Shown here piece after piece: positions 33,373 through 40,757 of a stretch of 64,000 nucleotides of DNA (positions are counted from its first letter, which is position 1; each line of letters begins with the position of its first letter). The DNA lies in contig NZ_VDMJ01000028.1 of assembly GCF_006335115.1 (NCBI RefSeq), positions 44,537 to 108,536 of the forward strand. Direction: 5' to 3'. The notes beneath the pieces were generated by a model. It was not told the origin of the DNA, did not search any database, and saw only the letters and a list, made by a program, of their open reading frames with translations. The position numbers and the translations under genes were made by a program. Origin of the DNA: Streptomyces sp. NP160. GTDB taxonomy: Bacteria > Actinomycetota > Actinomycetes > Actinomycetales > Quadrisphaeraceae.

Positions 33373-34158
33373 GTGACGACCCCTGCGGCCACCGGCCAGC
33401 CCGCCGACAAGTCCCAGCTCACCGGCGGACGCCAGTACCACGTGGGGGTGGCGCCCGGCGAGGTCCACGAGGTGGTGCTCATGCCGGGGGACCCGTTCCG
33501 GGTGGCCCTGGTGGCCGAGCAGCTGGACGACGTCGTGGAGGTGGCCCACCAGCGCGAGTACCGCACCGTCAACGGCACGTTCCGCGGCATGCCGATCACC
33601 GTCTGCTCCTCGGGGATGGGGTGCCCGTCCACGGCCATCGGCGTGGAGGAGCTCGCCAACGCGGGAGCCACGACGTTCGTGCGGGTCGGCTCGACCGGTG
33701 CGCTGCAGCCGGGGATGGCCATCGGTGACCTCGTCGTCTCCGAGGGCACGCTGCGCAACGACGGCACCACGGCCCAGTACGTGCCCCTGAGCTACCCGGC
33801 GGTGCCGGACCTGCGGCTGACGATCGCCCTGGCCGACGCGTCGCTCGCACTGGGTGAGCAGAACGGCTTCGGGGTGCACGTGGGGCTCAACGCCTCCGAC
33901 GACGCGTTCTGGGCGGAGACGCCCGAGCACCTCGCGGGCCTGACGAAGCTCGGGATCCTCAACGTGGAGATGGAGAGCTCGGCGATGTTCGTCGTGGCTC
34001 GCCGGCGCGGGCTGCGGGCGGGGATGGTCTGCGCCGTCTCGGCCAACCTCGCCACGGGGGACGTCGTCTACGGCCGGCCGAACGAGCGCCTGCACGTGGG
34101 GTGGGTCCACAGTGTGACCGCGGCGCTCGAGGCGGTGCACGCCTTGTACGCCTCGTAG
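33373..34158 (+). CDS. udp: nucleoside phosphorylase, uridine phosphorylase-like
   Basis: The 261-residue protein follows E. coli Udp closely in pattern: MPGDPFRVALVAEQ, VCSSGMGCPSTAIGVEELANAGATTFVRVGSTGALQP and the ribose-binding NVEMESSAMF near residue 200. It would split a nucleoside with phosphate to base and ribose-1-phosphate. Pyrimidine versus purine preference is not certain from sequence. A CAGCCT hexamer lies 6 nt before GTG 33373. Its TAG stop falls inside a dyad that probably controls the next gene. Confidence 0.85.
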   Translation: MTTPAATGQPADKSQLTGGRQYHVGVAPGEVHEVVLMPGDPFRVALVAEQLDDVVEVAHQREYRTVNGTFRGMPITVCSSGMGCPSTAIGVEELANAGATTFVRVGSTGALQPGMAIGDLVVSEGTLRNDGTTAQYVPLSYPAVPDLRLTIALADASLALGEQNGFGVHVGLNASDDAFWAETPEHLAGLTKLGILNVEMESSAMFVVARRRGLRAGMVCAVSANLATGDVVYGRPNERLHVGWVHSVTAALEAVHALYAS

Positions 34159-34171
34159 TACTAATGCTACG
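34154..34171. promoter_or_regulatory. CGTAG-N8-CTACG dyad at the XRE gene promoter
   Basis: The 18-bp dyad surrounds TACTAATG, one of the most AT-rich spots in the window, and ends 3 nt before the GTG start at 34175. It overlaps the udp stop codon. An autoregulatory operator with an embedded -10 is likely. Confidence 0.6.
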
Positions 34172-34174
34172 TTC

Positions 34175-34450
34175 GTGAGCATGGGGAGGGCACCACGCAG
34201 CAGTGAGGATGCGGTGCACGACCGCATCGCCGTGCTGCGCGCCGAGCGGCGCACCAGCCGCAAGGAGCTCGCCGAGGCCGTCGGCGTGCACCCGCAGACC
34301 ATCGGCTACCTGGAGCGCGGCGAGTACAGCCCGTCGCTCGCCCTCGCGCTGCGCATCGCCAGGTACTTCGACCTCCCCGTCGAGGCCGTGTTCAGCCTCG
34401 AGCCCCTGCCACCGCTCAGCGCCGAGCTCTACGGAAGGACAGCCCGATGA
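34175..34450 (+). CDS. small XRE-type helix-turn-helix regulator
   Basis: The 91-residue protein is essentially one HTH_3 domain: DRIAVLRAERRTSRKELAEAVGVHPQTIGYLERGEYSPSLALALRIARYFDLPVEAVFSLEP. It belongs to the YozG-like group often found with a membrane protein partner. GTG 34175 or ATG 34181 could start it. Its stop overlaps the membrane gene start (ATGA), so the pair is co-translated. Confidence 0.85.
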   Translation: MSMGRAPRSSEDAVHDRIAVLRAERRTSRKELAEAVGVHPQTIGYLERGEYSPSLALALRIARYFDLPVEAVFSLEPLPPLSAELYGRTAR

Positions 34451-34956
34451 ACGCCGCGACACGCACCCGCCCCAGCACCCGCTCGACCGGCCTGGCCGCC
34501 ACCTTCGAGGACGAGCGCTACGCCTGGACCCGCCGCACCAGCACCCGCCGGGCCGGCGTGCTCGCTGAGGTGGTGCTGCTGGCCGCGATGGTCGTGGTCG
34601 CGCTGCTGGCCGCCGTCGAGGCCCTGCCGCTTGTGCCGTCCGTCGTCGTCTGGACCGCCGGGTTCCTCCTCTTCATCCCGCTGCGCGCCGTGGTCAACCT
34701 CGGGGTGCGCGGTGTCTTCGACCGCCGGGCGGCCACCCTCGACGAGGTGCAGCGCACCATGCGCGACGCCTCCTCCGCTGCCGTCAACCCGCTGCGGGTG
34801 GCGCTGGGCCTGGTCGCGGTCGCCGCCGCCGTGGCGGTGGCGCTGCACGCGCCGGTGCCGACGCAGGGCTACGCCGTGGGCTTCGGGCTCTGGTTCGCCA
34901 CGTGGCTGCTCTCCACCTGGCACCTGGCCTGGACCCTGCCCTCCGAGGACGACTGA
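34447..34956 (+). CDS. membrane protein partnered with XRE regulator
   Basis: The 169-residue protein has four predicted membrane segments (about 40-60, 65-85, 118-136, 140-160) and a cytosolic loop VFDRRAATLDEVQRTMRDASSAA. It resembles the integral membrane proteins (DUF2178-like) that accompany small XRE regulators. The pair looks like a one-component system whose membrane part may signal to the regulator. Confidence 0.7.
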   Translation: MNAATRTRPSTRSTGLAATFEDERYAWTRRTSTRRAGVLAEVVLLAAMVVVALLAAVEALPLVPSVVVWTAGFLLFIPLRAVVNLGVRGVFDRRAATLDEVQRTMRDASSAAVNPLRVALGLVAVAAAVAVALHAPVPTQGYAVGFGLWFATWLLSTWHLAWTLPSEDD

Positions 34957-34966
34957 CCCCCCTCGC

Positions 34967-35024
34967 AGCCGTGATCATGGGCGGTCGGCCGCCAGTCGGC
35001 GGCCGACCGTCCATGATCACGGCT
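34967..35024. terminator. GTGATCATGG inverted pair forming a 27-bp hairpin
   Basis: AGCCGTGATCATGGGCGG...GGCCGCC (34967-34993) pairs with GGCGGCC...CCGTCCATGATCACGGCT (34998-35024), 26 of 27 positions, loop AGTC. It separates the membrane gene from the convergent kinase-GNAT gene. The TGA stop of the latter (35017-35019) is the TGA of its TGATCA core. Confidence 0.88.
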
Positions 35025-36093
35025 GGGTGGCGAGGACGGTGACGGGCTGGCCCGCCCAGACGTCCTCCTCCACGACCTCCAGGCCCAGGCGCCGCGCCAC
35101 CGCCAGCGACCGCCCGTTGCTCGTCGCGACGAAGCAGGCCACCCGCTCCAGACCGGACCCCGGCGCCGCCGTCAGCCAGGCGCGGCCCGCCTCCGTGGCG
35201 TACCCGTGGCCCCAGGCGGAGCGCGCCAGCCGCCACCCGACCTCCACCGCGTCCGGGCGGCGCCGGTGCCGGCCGAGACCGCAGAAGCCGAGGAACGCGC
35301 CGTCGTCCTTCCGCTCCACGGCCGCGAGGCCGTACCCGTGCACCTCGAAGCAGGCGTCGGCGTACCGCGCCAGCCCGTCGGAGGCCTCGCGGTCCAGCGG
35401 TCCGGAGGCGAAGTGCTCCATGACCTGCGGGTCGGCGTTCATCGCGGCGAACGGCTCCAGGTCGGCCTCGCGCCACCTCCGCAGCAGCAGCCGCTCCGTC
35501 TCGAGCACCACCTCCGGCTCGCCGCGCGCGGCCCAGCTGCCGAAGCGGTGCCCGGGAGCCAGCAGCGACGCCGGCACGACCACCTGCTCCGGGTGGGCGT
35601 CCACGCGGGCGCGCAGGTCGGCGACCGCGCGGGCCACCGTCGTCGTCGCCGTGTCGACGACGACGGCGGGCGGCTCGTCGGCGTCGCGCTGCCAGGCCGG
35701 CCGGGCGGTCACCGACTCCCACGTCGGGACGACGTGCCCGGGCAGGTCGGCGGTGCGCTCGCGCACCCGGCGCTCGTGCACGGCCGGGTCGGAGCAGGTG
35801 ACGTCCACCTCGAGCAGCGGCACCCCCACCTCGGCGGCGAGGGCGCGCCAGCCGTCGCGGGCCGCCCGGACGGGGTTCACCGCGTCGAGGACCGCGTGGC
35901 GGCCGCTGCGCAGCGCATCCCGGGCCAGCACGTGCGCGAGGCGGTAGCCGGTGGGGTCGCCGTCACCGTCGCGCAGGCCGAGCGCGGCCTCGAACGCGTC
36001 GACGCGCACGTGGGGAGCGCCGAGGGAGCGCGCCAGCTCCCGGGCGAGGGTCGTCTTGCCGACGCCGGGCAGGCCGCTGAGCACCACGAGCAC
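35017..36093 (-). CDS. fusion of P-loop kinase domain and GNAT acetyltransferase
   Basis: The 358-residue protein has an N-terminal kinase-like P-loop domain (residues 1-165; Walker A GLPGVGKTT at 7-15, then HVRVDAFEAAL and a lid-like RRVRERTADLPGH) and a C-terminal RimJ/RimL-type GNAT domain (about 185-355; LETERLLLRRWREADLEPF, VGWRLARSAWGHGYATEAGRAWL). The first half resembles the small-molecule/zeta-type kinases. A fused transferase suggests one enzyme that phosphorylates and acetylates small molecules, perhaps for drug resistance, but this is speculative. Its stop codon lies within the terminator repeat. Confidence 0.82.
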   Translation of the reverse strand: MLVVLSGLPGVGKTTLARELARSLGAPHVRVDAFEAALGLRDGDGDPTGYRLAHVLARDALRSGRHAVLDAVNPVRAARDGWRALAAEVGVPLLEVDVTCSDPAVHERRVRERTADLPGHVVPTWESVTARPAWQRDADEPPAVVVDTATTTVARAVADLRARVDAHPEQVVVPASLLAPGHRFGSWAARGEPEVVLETERLLLRRWREADLEPFAAMNADPQVMEHFASGPLDREASDGLARYADACFEVHGYGLAAVERKDDGAFLGFCGLGRHRRRPDAVEVGWRLARSAWGHGYATEAGRAWLTAAPGSGLERVACFVATSNGRSLAVARRLGLEVVEEDVWAGQPVTVLATQP

Positions 36094-36108
36094 GACCCCA
36101 CCCTCCCA

Positions 36109-36120
36109 CCGTGATCATGG
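36109..36120 (+). repeat. solo CCGTGATCATGG element
   Basis: CCGTGATCATGG, followed by GCGGGG, lies in the 41-bp gap between the YciI-like gene and the kinase-GNAT gene, both on the minus strand. It is a single core without an inverted partner. Confidence 0.7.
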
Positions 36121-36134
36121 GCGGGGGGTGCGGG

Positions 36135-36422
36135 TCAGGCGGTGGGGAACGCGTCCTTCAGGCTGCCGCCCACCACGGTCCAGCCGACCGTGCGGCGCTC
36201 GGCGACGATGCTGCCGTCGGTGACGAACGGGTCCTGGTCGACGGTCGCGTCGACCTCGGCGGCGGACGCCCCCTCGAAGACGAGCACGGCGCCGTCGGCG
36301 TCGGTCGGGCCGGACACGAGCAGGTTCGGCAGCGTGCCGAGCCACTCCCGGTGGACCGGGCGCACTGCGCTGCGGTGCTCCGCGTCGGCTGTGTACGAGT
36401 ACGTCACCACGAAGACGGCCAT
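36135..36422 (-). CDS. YciI-related protein
   Basis: The 95-residue protein MAVFVVTYSYTADAEHRSAVRPVHREWL... has the YCII ferredoxin-like pattern with a catalytic-type His-Asp pair (HREWL and QDPFVTDG) and a C-terminal VGWTVVGGS strand. Members hydrolyse or dehalogenate small molecules in a few cases, and most are unassigned. It lies 14 nt downstream of the methyltransferase gene. Confidence 0.82.
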   Translation of the reverse strand: MAVFVVTYSYTADAEHRSAVRPVHREWLGTLPNLLVSGPTDADGAVLVFEGASAAEVDATVDQDPFVTDGSIVAERRTVGWTVVGGSLKDAFPTA

Positions 36423-36436
36423 GGCAGCAGTCTTGC

Positions 36437-37156
36437 TCACGCCCGTCGGTGGGCCAGCACCACGCTGTCGGCGAGGTGGCCGTGCTCGGGTGTCGACCCG
36501 GCCGGCCCGGCAGCGGGGCGTTCTGCGACCTCGGCCCGCAGCACCTCCCACTCCCGGCCGAGCGCCAGGTCCGCCAGCACCTGCTGCGGCGTGGGGAAGC
36601 CGATCCGCGCCTGCGCGTCGAGGTCGGCCCAGGGCGGCGGCTCGGCGTGGTCCACCACGAGCAGGTGCCCTCCGGGAGCCACCGCGGCGGCCGCACGCCG
36701 CAGCACCTCCGGCCGCGGCCAGCCCACGGGCGCCTGGAGGAACTGGGCGTTCACCAGCTCGAACTCACCGTCGGGGAACGTCTGCGTGAGGTCGTGCCGC
36801 TCCAGGACGACGTCGACGCCCCGTGCCGCCGCCGCGCTGCGCGCCTTCGTCACCGCGGCGTGCGCGACGTCCACCCCGGTCACCGACCAGCCGCGCTCCG
36901 CGAGCCAGACGACGTCGCCGCCCTCGCCGCAGCCCAGGTCGAGCGCCCGCCCGGGCGTCGCACCGCGGGCCTCGAGCGCCGCCACGGCCTCGACGAGCCG
37001 GGCGTTCGCGTTCCCGCTCCACCGGGTGCCGGTGCCGCTGTACAGCTCCTCCCACCAGGCGGGCAGCCCGGCGGCGGAGTCGGGGATCGGCGGCATCTCG
37101 CGCCGCGGGCCGCCGTGCCCGTGCCCGTGCCCGTGCTCGTGGGTGTGCTCGCTCAT
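36437..37156 (-). CDS. SAM-dependent methyltransferase with His-rich N-terminus
   Basis: The 239-residue protein begins MSEHTHEHGHGHGHGG, a probable metal-binding tail. Motif I ALDLGCGEGGDVVWLAERGW lies near residue 70, SVTGVDVAHAAV is motif post-I, and AVAPGGHLLVVDH is motif III. It resembles thiopurine/tellurite-type methyltransferases common beside thioredoxin-reductase-like flavoproteins. The ATGA overlap with that flavoprotein indicates coupled synthesis. Confidence 0.85.
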   Translation of the reverse strand: MSEHTHEHGHGHGHGGPRREMPPIPDSAAGLPAWWEELYSGTGTRWSGNANARLVEAVAALEARGATPGRALDLGCGEGGDVVWLAERGWSVTGVDVAHAAVTKARSAAAARGVDVVLERHDLTQTFPDGEFELVNAQFLQAPVGWPRPEVLRRAAAAVAPGGHLLVVDHAEPPPWADLDAQARIGFPTPQQVLADLALGREWEVLRAEVAERPAAGPAGSTPEHGHLADSVVLAHRRA

Positions 37157-38178
37157 CGTGCAGCTCCGGCCAGCTCGACGTCGCGTACGGCCGCCGCGGC
37201 GGCGGCCAGGTCCTCGTGCGCCAGGTCCATCGTCATCGCCGCACCCGCCTGCATCCCGGCCGCCGCCACCGCGGGCACCGTGGCCATGGGTGCGGCGGCG
37301 TTCCCCGCCGCCCACACGCCGGCGACGCTCGTGGCCCCCACCGGGTCCACCACCACGGCGCCCGTCGCTGCGACGGACCCCATCACCTCCACGTCGGTGA
37401 CCTCCACGCCCAGGGCGTGCGTCAACGCCGTGTCGATGCGCACCTGCGACGCGGCCACCACGAACGCCACCTCCAGTGCGGCGCCGGAGGCGAGCTCCAC
37501 GCGCACGCCGCCACCGTCGCCCTGCCGCTCACCGGCGAGCGGCTCGACGGCCGCCACCTCGCCGTCGACGAACTCCACGCCGGCCGCCTCCAGCTGCCCT
37601 CGCTGCGCGGCGTCGACGTCCGGTCCGGTGTGCGACAGGACCACCACGCGGTCGCTGACGTTGCGCCACAGCGTCGCGGCGTGCGCCGTCATCGGGCCGG
37701 TCGACAGCACCGCGACCGCACGGCCGCGCACCTCCCACCCGTGGCAGAACGGGCAGTGCAGCACGCGCGAGCCCCACAGGTCCGCGAGCCCCGGCACCGG
37801 CGGCAGGACGTCGGTGCCGCTGTGGGCCAGGAGCAGCCGGCGCGCCGTCGTCGTCCTGCCGTCCTCGAGGACGACGGCGAAGCGCAGCGGCTCGCCCTCG
37901 CCGCTGCTGCGCTCCAGCGACGCCACCCGGCCCTCGACGACGGTGCCGCCGAAGCCGGCGAGCTCCGCGCGGCCCGCGGCGACGAGCTCGCGCGGAAGCG
38001 TGCCCTCGCGTCCGAGCAGGTTGTGGACGCCGTCGGCGGGAGCGTTGCGCGGCTGGCCGGCGTCCACCACCAGCACCGACCGCCGCATGCGCGCCAGCGC
38101 CACGGCGCCCGCCAGCCCGGCGGCGCCACCGCCCACCACGACCACGTCGTACTGCTCGTCCAGTGCTGCAGCGCTCAT
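37153..38178 (-). CDS. thioredoxin reductase-like NAD(P)/FAD oxidoreductase
   Basis: The 341-residue flavoprotein has the FAD site VVVVGGGAAGLAGAVALAR, redox pair CPFC in HCPFCHGWEVRG near residue 140 and C-terminal VWAAGNAAAPMATVPAVAAAG. The second nucleotide motif is weak (AVAVLSTGPM). Such proteins use the CxxC to reduce disulfides or small thiols, but this branch is distinct from TrxB. First gene of a three-gene operon with the methyltransferase and the YciI-like protein. A nitrilase/XRE-cupin pair is divergent. Confidence 0.87.
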   Translation of the reverse strand: MSAAALDEQYDVVVVGGGAAGLAGAVALARMRRSVLVVDAGQPRNAPADGVHNLLGREGTLPRELVAAGRAELAGFGGTVVEGRVASLERSSGEGEPLRFAVVLEDGRTTTARRLLLAHSGTDVLPPVPGLADLWGSRVLHCPFCHGWEVRGRAVAVLSTGPMTAHAATLWRNVSDRVVVLSHTGPDVDAAQRGQLEAAGVEFVDGEVAAVEPLAGERQGDGGGVRVELASGAALEVAFVVAASQVRIDTALTHALGVEVTDVEVMGSVAATGAVVVDPVGATSVAGVWAAGNAAAPMATVPAVAAAGMQAGAAMTMDLAHEDLAAAAAAVRDVELAGAAR

Positions 38179-38220
38179 GCCGGAGAGCCTGCGCGCGTAG
38201 GTGCCGGATCGACAAGCGAC

Positions 38221-38237
38221 CTTGCTGGAACGGCAAG
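38221..38237. promoter_or_regulatory. CTTGC-N7-GCAAG dyad between divergent operons
   Basis: CTTGCTGGAACGGCAAG lies in the 82-bp spacer between the flavoprotein and nitrilase genes. A related GACAAGCGAC/CGGCAAGCGG direct repeat spans it. The XRE-cupin protein encoded nearby is the natural candidate binder. Confidence 0.5.
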
Positions 38238-38260
38238 CGGAGGAGCATCCTGGCGCGGTG

Positions 38261-38977
38261 ATGGCACCCCTGCGCGTCGCTGCCGCCCAACCCGCCGTCG
38301 TCCACGGAGACCTGCTCGCCACCGCGGCGGCGCACGCGGACGCGGTCCGGCGCGCGGACGCCCGGCTGGTGGTCTTCCCGGAGCTGTCGCTGACCGGCTA
38401 CGTGCTGGACGCGCCCGCCGTCGCCCTCGACGACCCGGCGTGGGACCCGCTGGTCGCCGCGTGCGCCGAGCACGGGACGACGGCGCTGGTCGGCGCCCCC
38501 GTGGAGGAGGACGGGCGGCGCGCGCTCGGCGTCGTCGCCGTGGACGGGACCGGTCCGCGGGTCGTCTACCGCAAGGTGCACCTGTACGGGGAGGAGGTCG
38601 ACCACTTCACCGCGGGTCCCGGGCCGACGGTGGTGGACGTCGACGGGTGGCGCGTGGGGCTCGCCGTGTGCCGCGACACCGGCATCGCCGAGCACACCGC
38701 GGGCACCGCGGCGCTGGGCGTCGACCTGTACGCGGCGGGCGTGGTCGACGAGCCGGCGGCGCTGCCGGTCATCCGCTCGCGCGCCGTGACCAACGCGCTC
38801 GCCTGCGCAGCGCCGGTGGCCGTGGCGAGCGCCGCCGGCCCGGTGGGGCCGCGGCACGGGTTCCCGCAGACGGCCGGCGGCTCGGCGGTGCACGACGCCG
38901 ACGGCGAGGTGCTCGCGGCGGCCGGCGCGGAGCCGGGCGAGGTCGTCGTCGTCGACCTGGAGCCCCGGCGTGGCTGA
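38261..38977 (+). CDS. carbon-nitrogen hydrolase (nitrilase superfamily)
   Basis: The 238-residue protein has the Glu-Lys-Cys triad of the superfamily: Glu in VVFPELSLTGY near residue 42, Lys in VYRKVHLYG near 106, and Cys in GLAVCRDTGI near 140. These enzymes hydrolyse amides, carbamoyl groups or nitriles. The substrate is not predictable. GTG 38258 immediately before ATG 38261 is an alternative start. The tail overlaps the XRE-cupin gene by 8 nt. Confidence 0.87.
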   Translation: MAPLRVAAAQPAVVHGDLLATAAAHADAVRRADARLVVFPELSLTGYVLDAPAVALDDPAWDPLVAACAEHGTTALVGAPVEEDGRRALGVVAVDGTGPRVVYRKVHLYGEEVDHFTAGPGPTVVDVDGWRVGLAVCRDTGIAEHTAGTAALGVDLYAAGVVDEPAALPVIRSRAVTNALACAAPVAVASAAGPVGPRHGFPQTAGGSAVHDADGEVLAAAGAEPGEVVVVDLEPRRG

Positions 38978-39584
38978 CGCCGGCTCGTCAGGCGGTCTCG
39001 ACGGCGTGCTGGACGCCGTCGGCCCGCGGCTGAAGGCCCTGCGCCAGCAGCGCGGTGCGACGCTGGCGCAGCTGTCGGAGGCCACGGGCATCTCGGTGAG
39101 CACGCTGAGCCGGCTGGAGTCCGGGCAGCGCCGTCCGACGCTGGAGCTGCTGCTGCCGCTGGCCCAGGCGCACCGGGTGGCGCTCGACGAGCTGGTCGGC
39201 GCCCCCGCCACCGGCGACCCGCGGGTGCACCTGCGCCCGCAGCGGGCGCAGGGCCGGACGGTGGTGCCGCTGACGCGCCAGCCGGGCGGGCTGCAGGCGT
39301 GGAAGATCGTCATGGCGGCCGAGCCGGACCGGACGCCCGAGGCCGACGGCCTGAAGGTGCACGAGGGCTGGGAGTGGTTCTACGTGCTGGCCGGGAGGGT
39401 CCGCCTGGTGCTGGGCGAGCACGACCTCGTGCTCCGCGAGGGCGAGGTGGCGGAGTTCGACACCCGCACGCCGCACTGGTTCCACAACCCCGGGCCGGGA
39501 CCGGCCGAGCTGCTCAGCCTCTTCGGCCCCCAGGGGGAGCGGATGCACGTGAGGGCCCGTACCCGCCGCGACCCCGTGGTCTGA
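38970..39584 (+). CDS. XRE-cupin transcriptional regulator
   Basis: The 204-residue protein has an HTH at residues 18-75 (LKALRQQRGATLAQLSEATGI, STLSRLESGQRRPTLELLLPLAQ) and a C-terminal cupin (HEGWEWFYVLAGRVRLVLGEHD, FDTRTPHWFHNP). The cupin would sense a small ligand. It probably regulates the divergent flavoprotein/methyltransferase operon and its own operon through the dyad at 38221. Confidence 0.9.
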   Translation: MADAGSSGGLDGVLDAVGPRLKALRQQRGATLAQLSEATGISVSTLSRLESGQRRPTLELLLPLAQAHRVALDELVGAPATGDPRVHLRPQRAQGRTVVPLTRQPGGLQAWKIVMAAEPDRTPEADGLKVHEGWEWFYVLAGRVRLVLGEHDLVLREGEVAEFDTRTPHWFHNPGPGPAELLSLFGPQGERMHVRARTRRDPVV

Positions 39585-39631
39585 GCCGGGCACCGCGGTC
39601 GTCCTCCCACGGTCTCGCAGGGTCAGGTCGA

Positions 39632-39687
39632 GCCGCACCGTCAGGTCCACGAGGCCCGGTCCGGCCTCCAGGACCTGACGGTGCGGC
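39632..39687. terminator. 17-bp perfect inverted repeat between convergent genes
   Basis: GCCGCACCGTCAGGTCC (39632-39648) and GGACCTGACGGTGCGGC (39671-39687) pair perfectly over a 22-nt GC-rich loop. Flanking GTCTCG/CGAGAC adds further pairing. It serves the XRE-cupin gene and the convergent DUF3626 gene. Confidence 0.88.
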
Positions 39688-39715
39688 GAGACCTGGCAGC
39701 GCCGGGACCCAGGCG

Positions 39716-40576
39716 TCACGCGACGGGTGGAGACCCGAACCGGGCGACGCAGTGCCACACCTGATTGAGGCGCTGGGCGTCCCACCGGCCCACCGCCACC
39801 GCGCGCCCGACGACCTCCGCGTCGAGCACCCCGTCGGCCGTGAGCGCCGCCGCCAGCTCCTGCGCCACCCGCACCACCTGCGCGCCGCGGTAGGAGACGC
39901 ACTCCGGCCGCCTCGCCAGCTCGGCGACGTCGAGGGCGCAGCCGGCGGTCCACTCCAGCGCGGCGCCCGCCGTCGTCCTGATCTCCTCAGCGGCGGTGTG
40001 CACGGGCGAGTCGCGGAAGCAGGGGTCCAGGACCACCGCCTCGACGTCCCGCTCCACCAGCAGCTGCCCGTGCACGTGGGCCTCGACGTAGTCGTCGAGC
40101 GCGTCGAACCTCCCGGTCTCACGCGCCGCGGGCACTGCGGGGGCCGCCGCCGCCGTCCCGAGCGCCTCCGGGCCGTGGGCGCTGTCGGGGAAGGCCAGCG
40201 TGACCCGGTCGAGCACGTCCGGCCGCAGCCGCAGGTGGCACGAGCCGAAGCGCGGCGCCGGTGAGAGGGCGCCGTAGACCGGCCGCTGGGCCGCCGGGGC
40301 GTGGTCGTACGCGCCGCCGAACAGCTCCGACTCCCAGCGCCAGCGGTCACCGCCGGGGTGCGCGGTCAGCCCGCCGGCGCTCGTCCCGGTCTCGAACTGG
40401 GAGCGGTAGCGCCCGTCGCGCGCCAGCTGGGCGAGCACCGGCAGGCCGGTGGCCGCGACCACCCGGTCGGGGTGGAGGTGGACGACGACGGCGGTGTCCG
40501 CGGGCAGCGGCGGCCCGCCTCCGGCGGCCGCCACGCGCGCGGCGACGTGGGCGACCGCCCGCTGCCACGCCTGCAT
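39716..40576 (-). CDS. DUF3626 domain protein
   Basis: The 286-residue protein shows the DUF3626 hallmarks QRPVYGALSPAPRFGSCHLRLRPDVLDRVTLAFPDS near residue 95 and DDYVEAHVHGQLLVERDVEAVVLDPCFRDS near 165. The family resembles ADP-ribosyl transferase-like or type III effector folds in some reports, but I cannot assign a reaction. ATG 40576 gives a family-like start (MQAWQRAVAHVAARV). The upstream gap holds dispersed repeats. Confidence 0.8.
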   Translation of the reverse strand: MQAWQRAVAHVAARVAAAGGGPPLPADTAVVVHLHPDRVVAATGLPVLAQLARDGRYRSQFETGTSAGGLTAHPGGDRWRWESELFGGAYDHAPAAQRPVYGALSPAPRFGSCHLRLRPDVLDRVTLAFPDSAHGPEALGTAAAAPAVPAARETGRFDALDDYVEAHVHGQLLVERDVEAVVLDPCFRDSPVHTAAEEIRTTAGAALEWTAGCALDVAELARRPECVSYRGAQVVRVAQELAAALTADGVLDAEVVGRAVAVGRWDAQRLNQVWHCVARFGSPPVA

Positions 40577-40629
40577 CCGCTCACGATGCCGCAGTGCCAG
40601 GCCGACGCTGCCGACGGACCCGGCGCCGC

Positions 40630-40654
40630 CTGCTCGGGAAGTCCATGACCACGG
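40630..40654 (-). repeat. diverged subtype A dispersed element
   Basis: On the minus strand it reads CCGTGGTCATGG then ACTTCCCGAGCAG, three changes from the 7163-7187 copy. The core TGATCA has become TGGTCA, so this copy has lost its palindrome. Confidence 0.65.
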
Positions 40655-40672
40655 TGGGAGAGTGCCTCGGAG

Positions 40673-40744
40673 ACCCGTGACCACGACAGGTAGGGCACAG
40701 GAAGTGTGCCTGGAGCATCCAGGTGCCTCCCAGTGATCACGGGT
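40673..40744. repeat. large dyad with internal stems upstream of the DUF2127 gene
   Basis: ACCCGTGACCAC (40673-40684) pairs with GTGATCACGGGT (40733-40744), 11 of 12 positions. Inside lie GGCACAGGAAGTGTGCC and GGAGCATCCAGGTGCCTCC, each self-complementary. The block ends 13 nt before the GTG start, so it could fold in DNA or as an upstream RNA. Confidence 0.55.
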
Positions 40745-40757
40745 ACTACCGTCACCT

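Noticed and set aside
35017..36093. Zeta-type toxin of a toxin-antitoxin pair
   Set aside because: The P-loop domain is similar, but no antitoxin gene lies adjacent and the chain continues into a GNAT domain.
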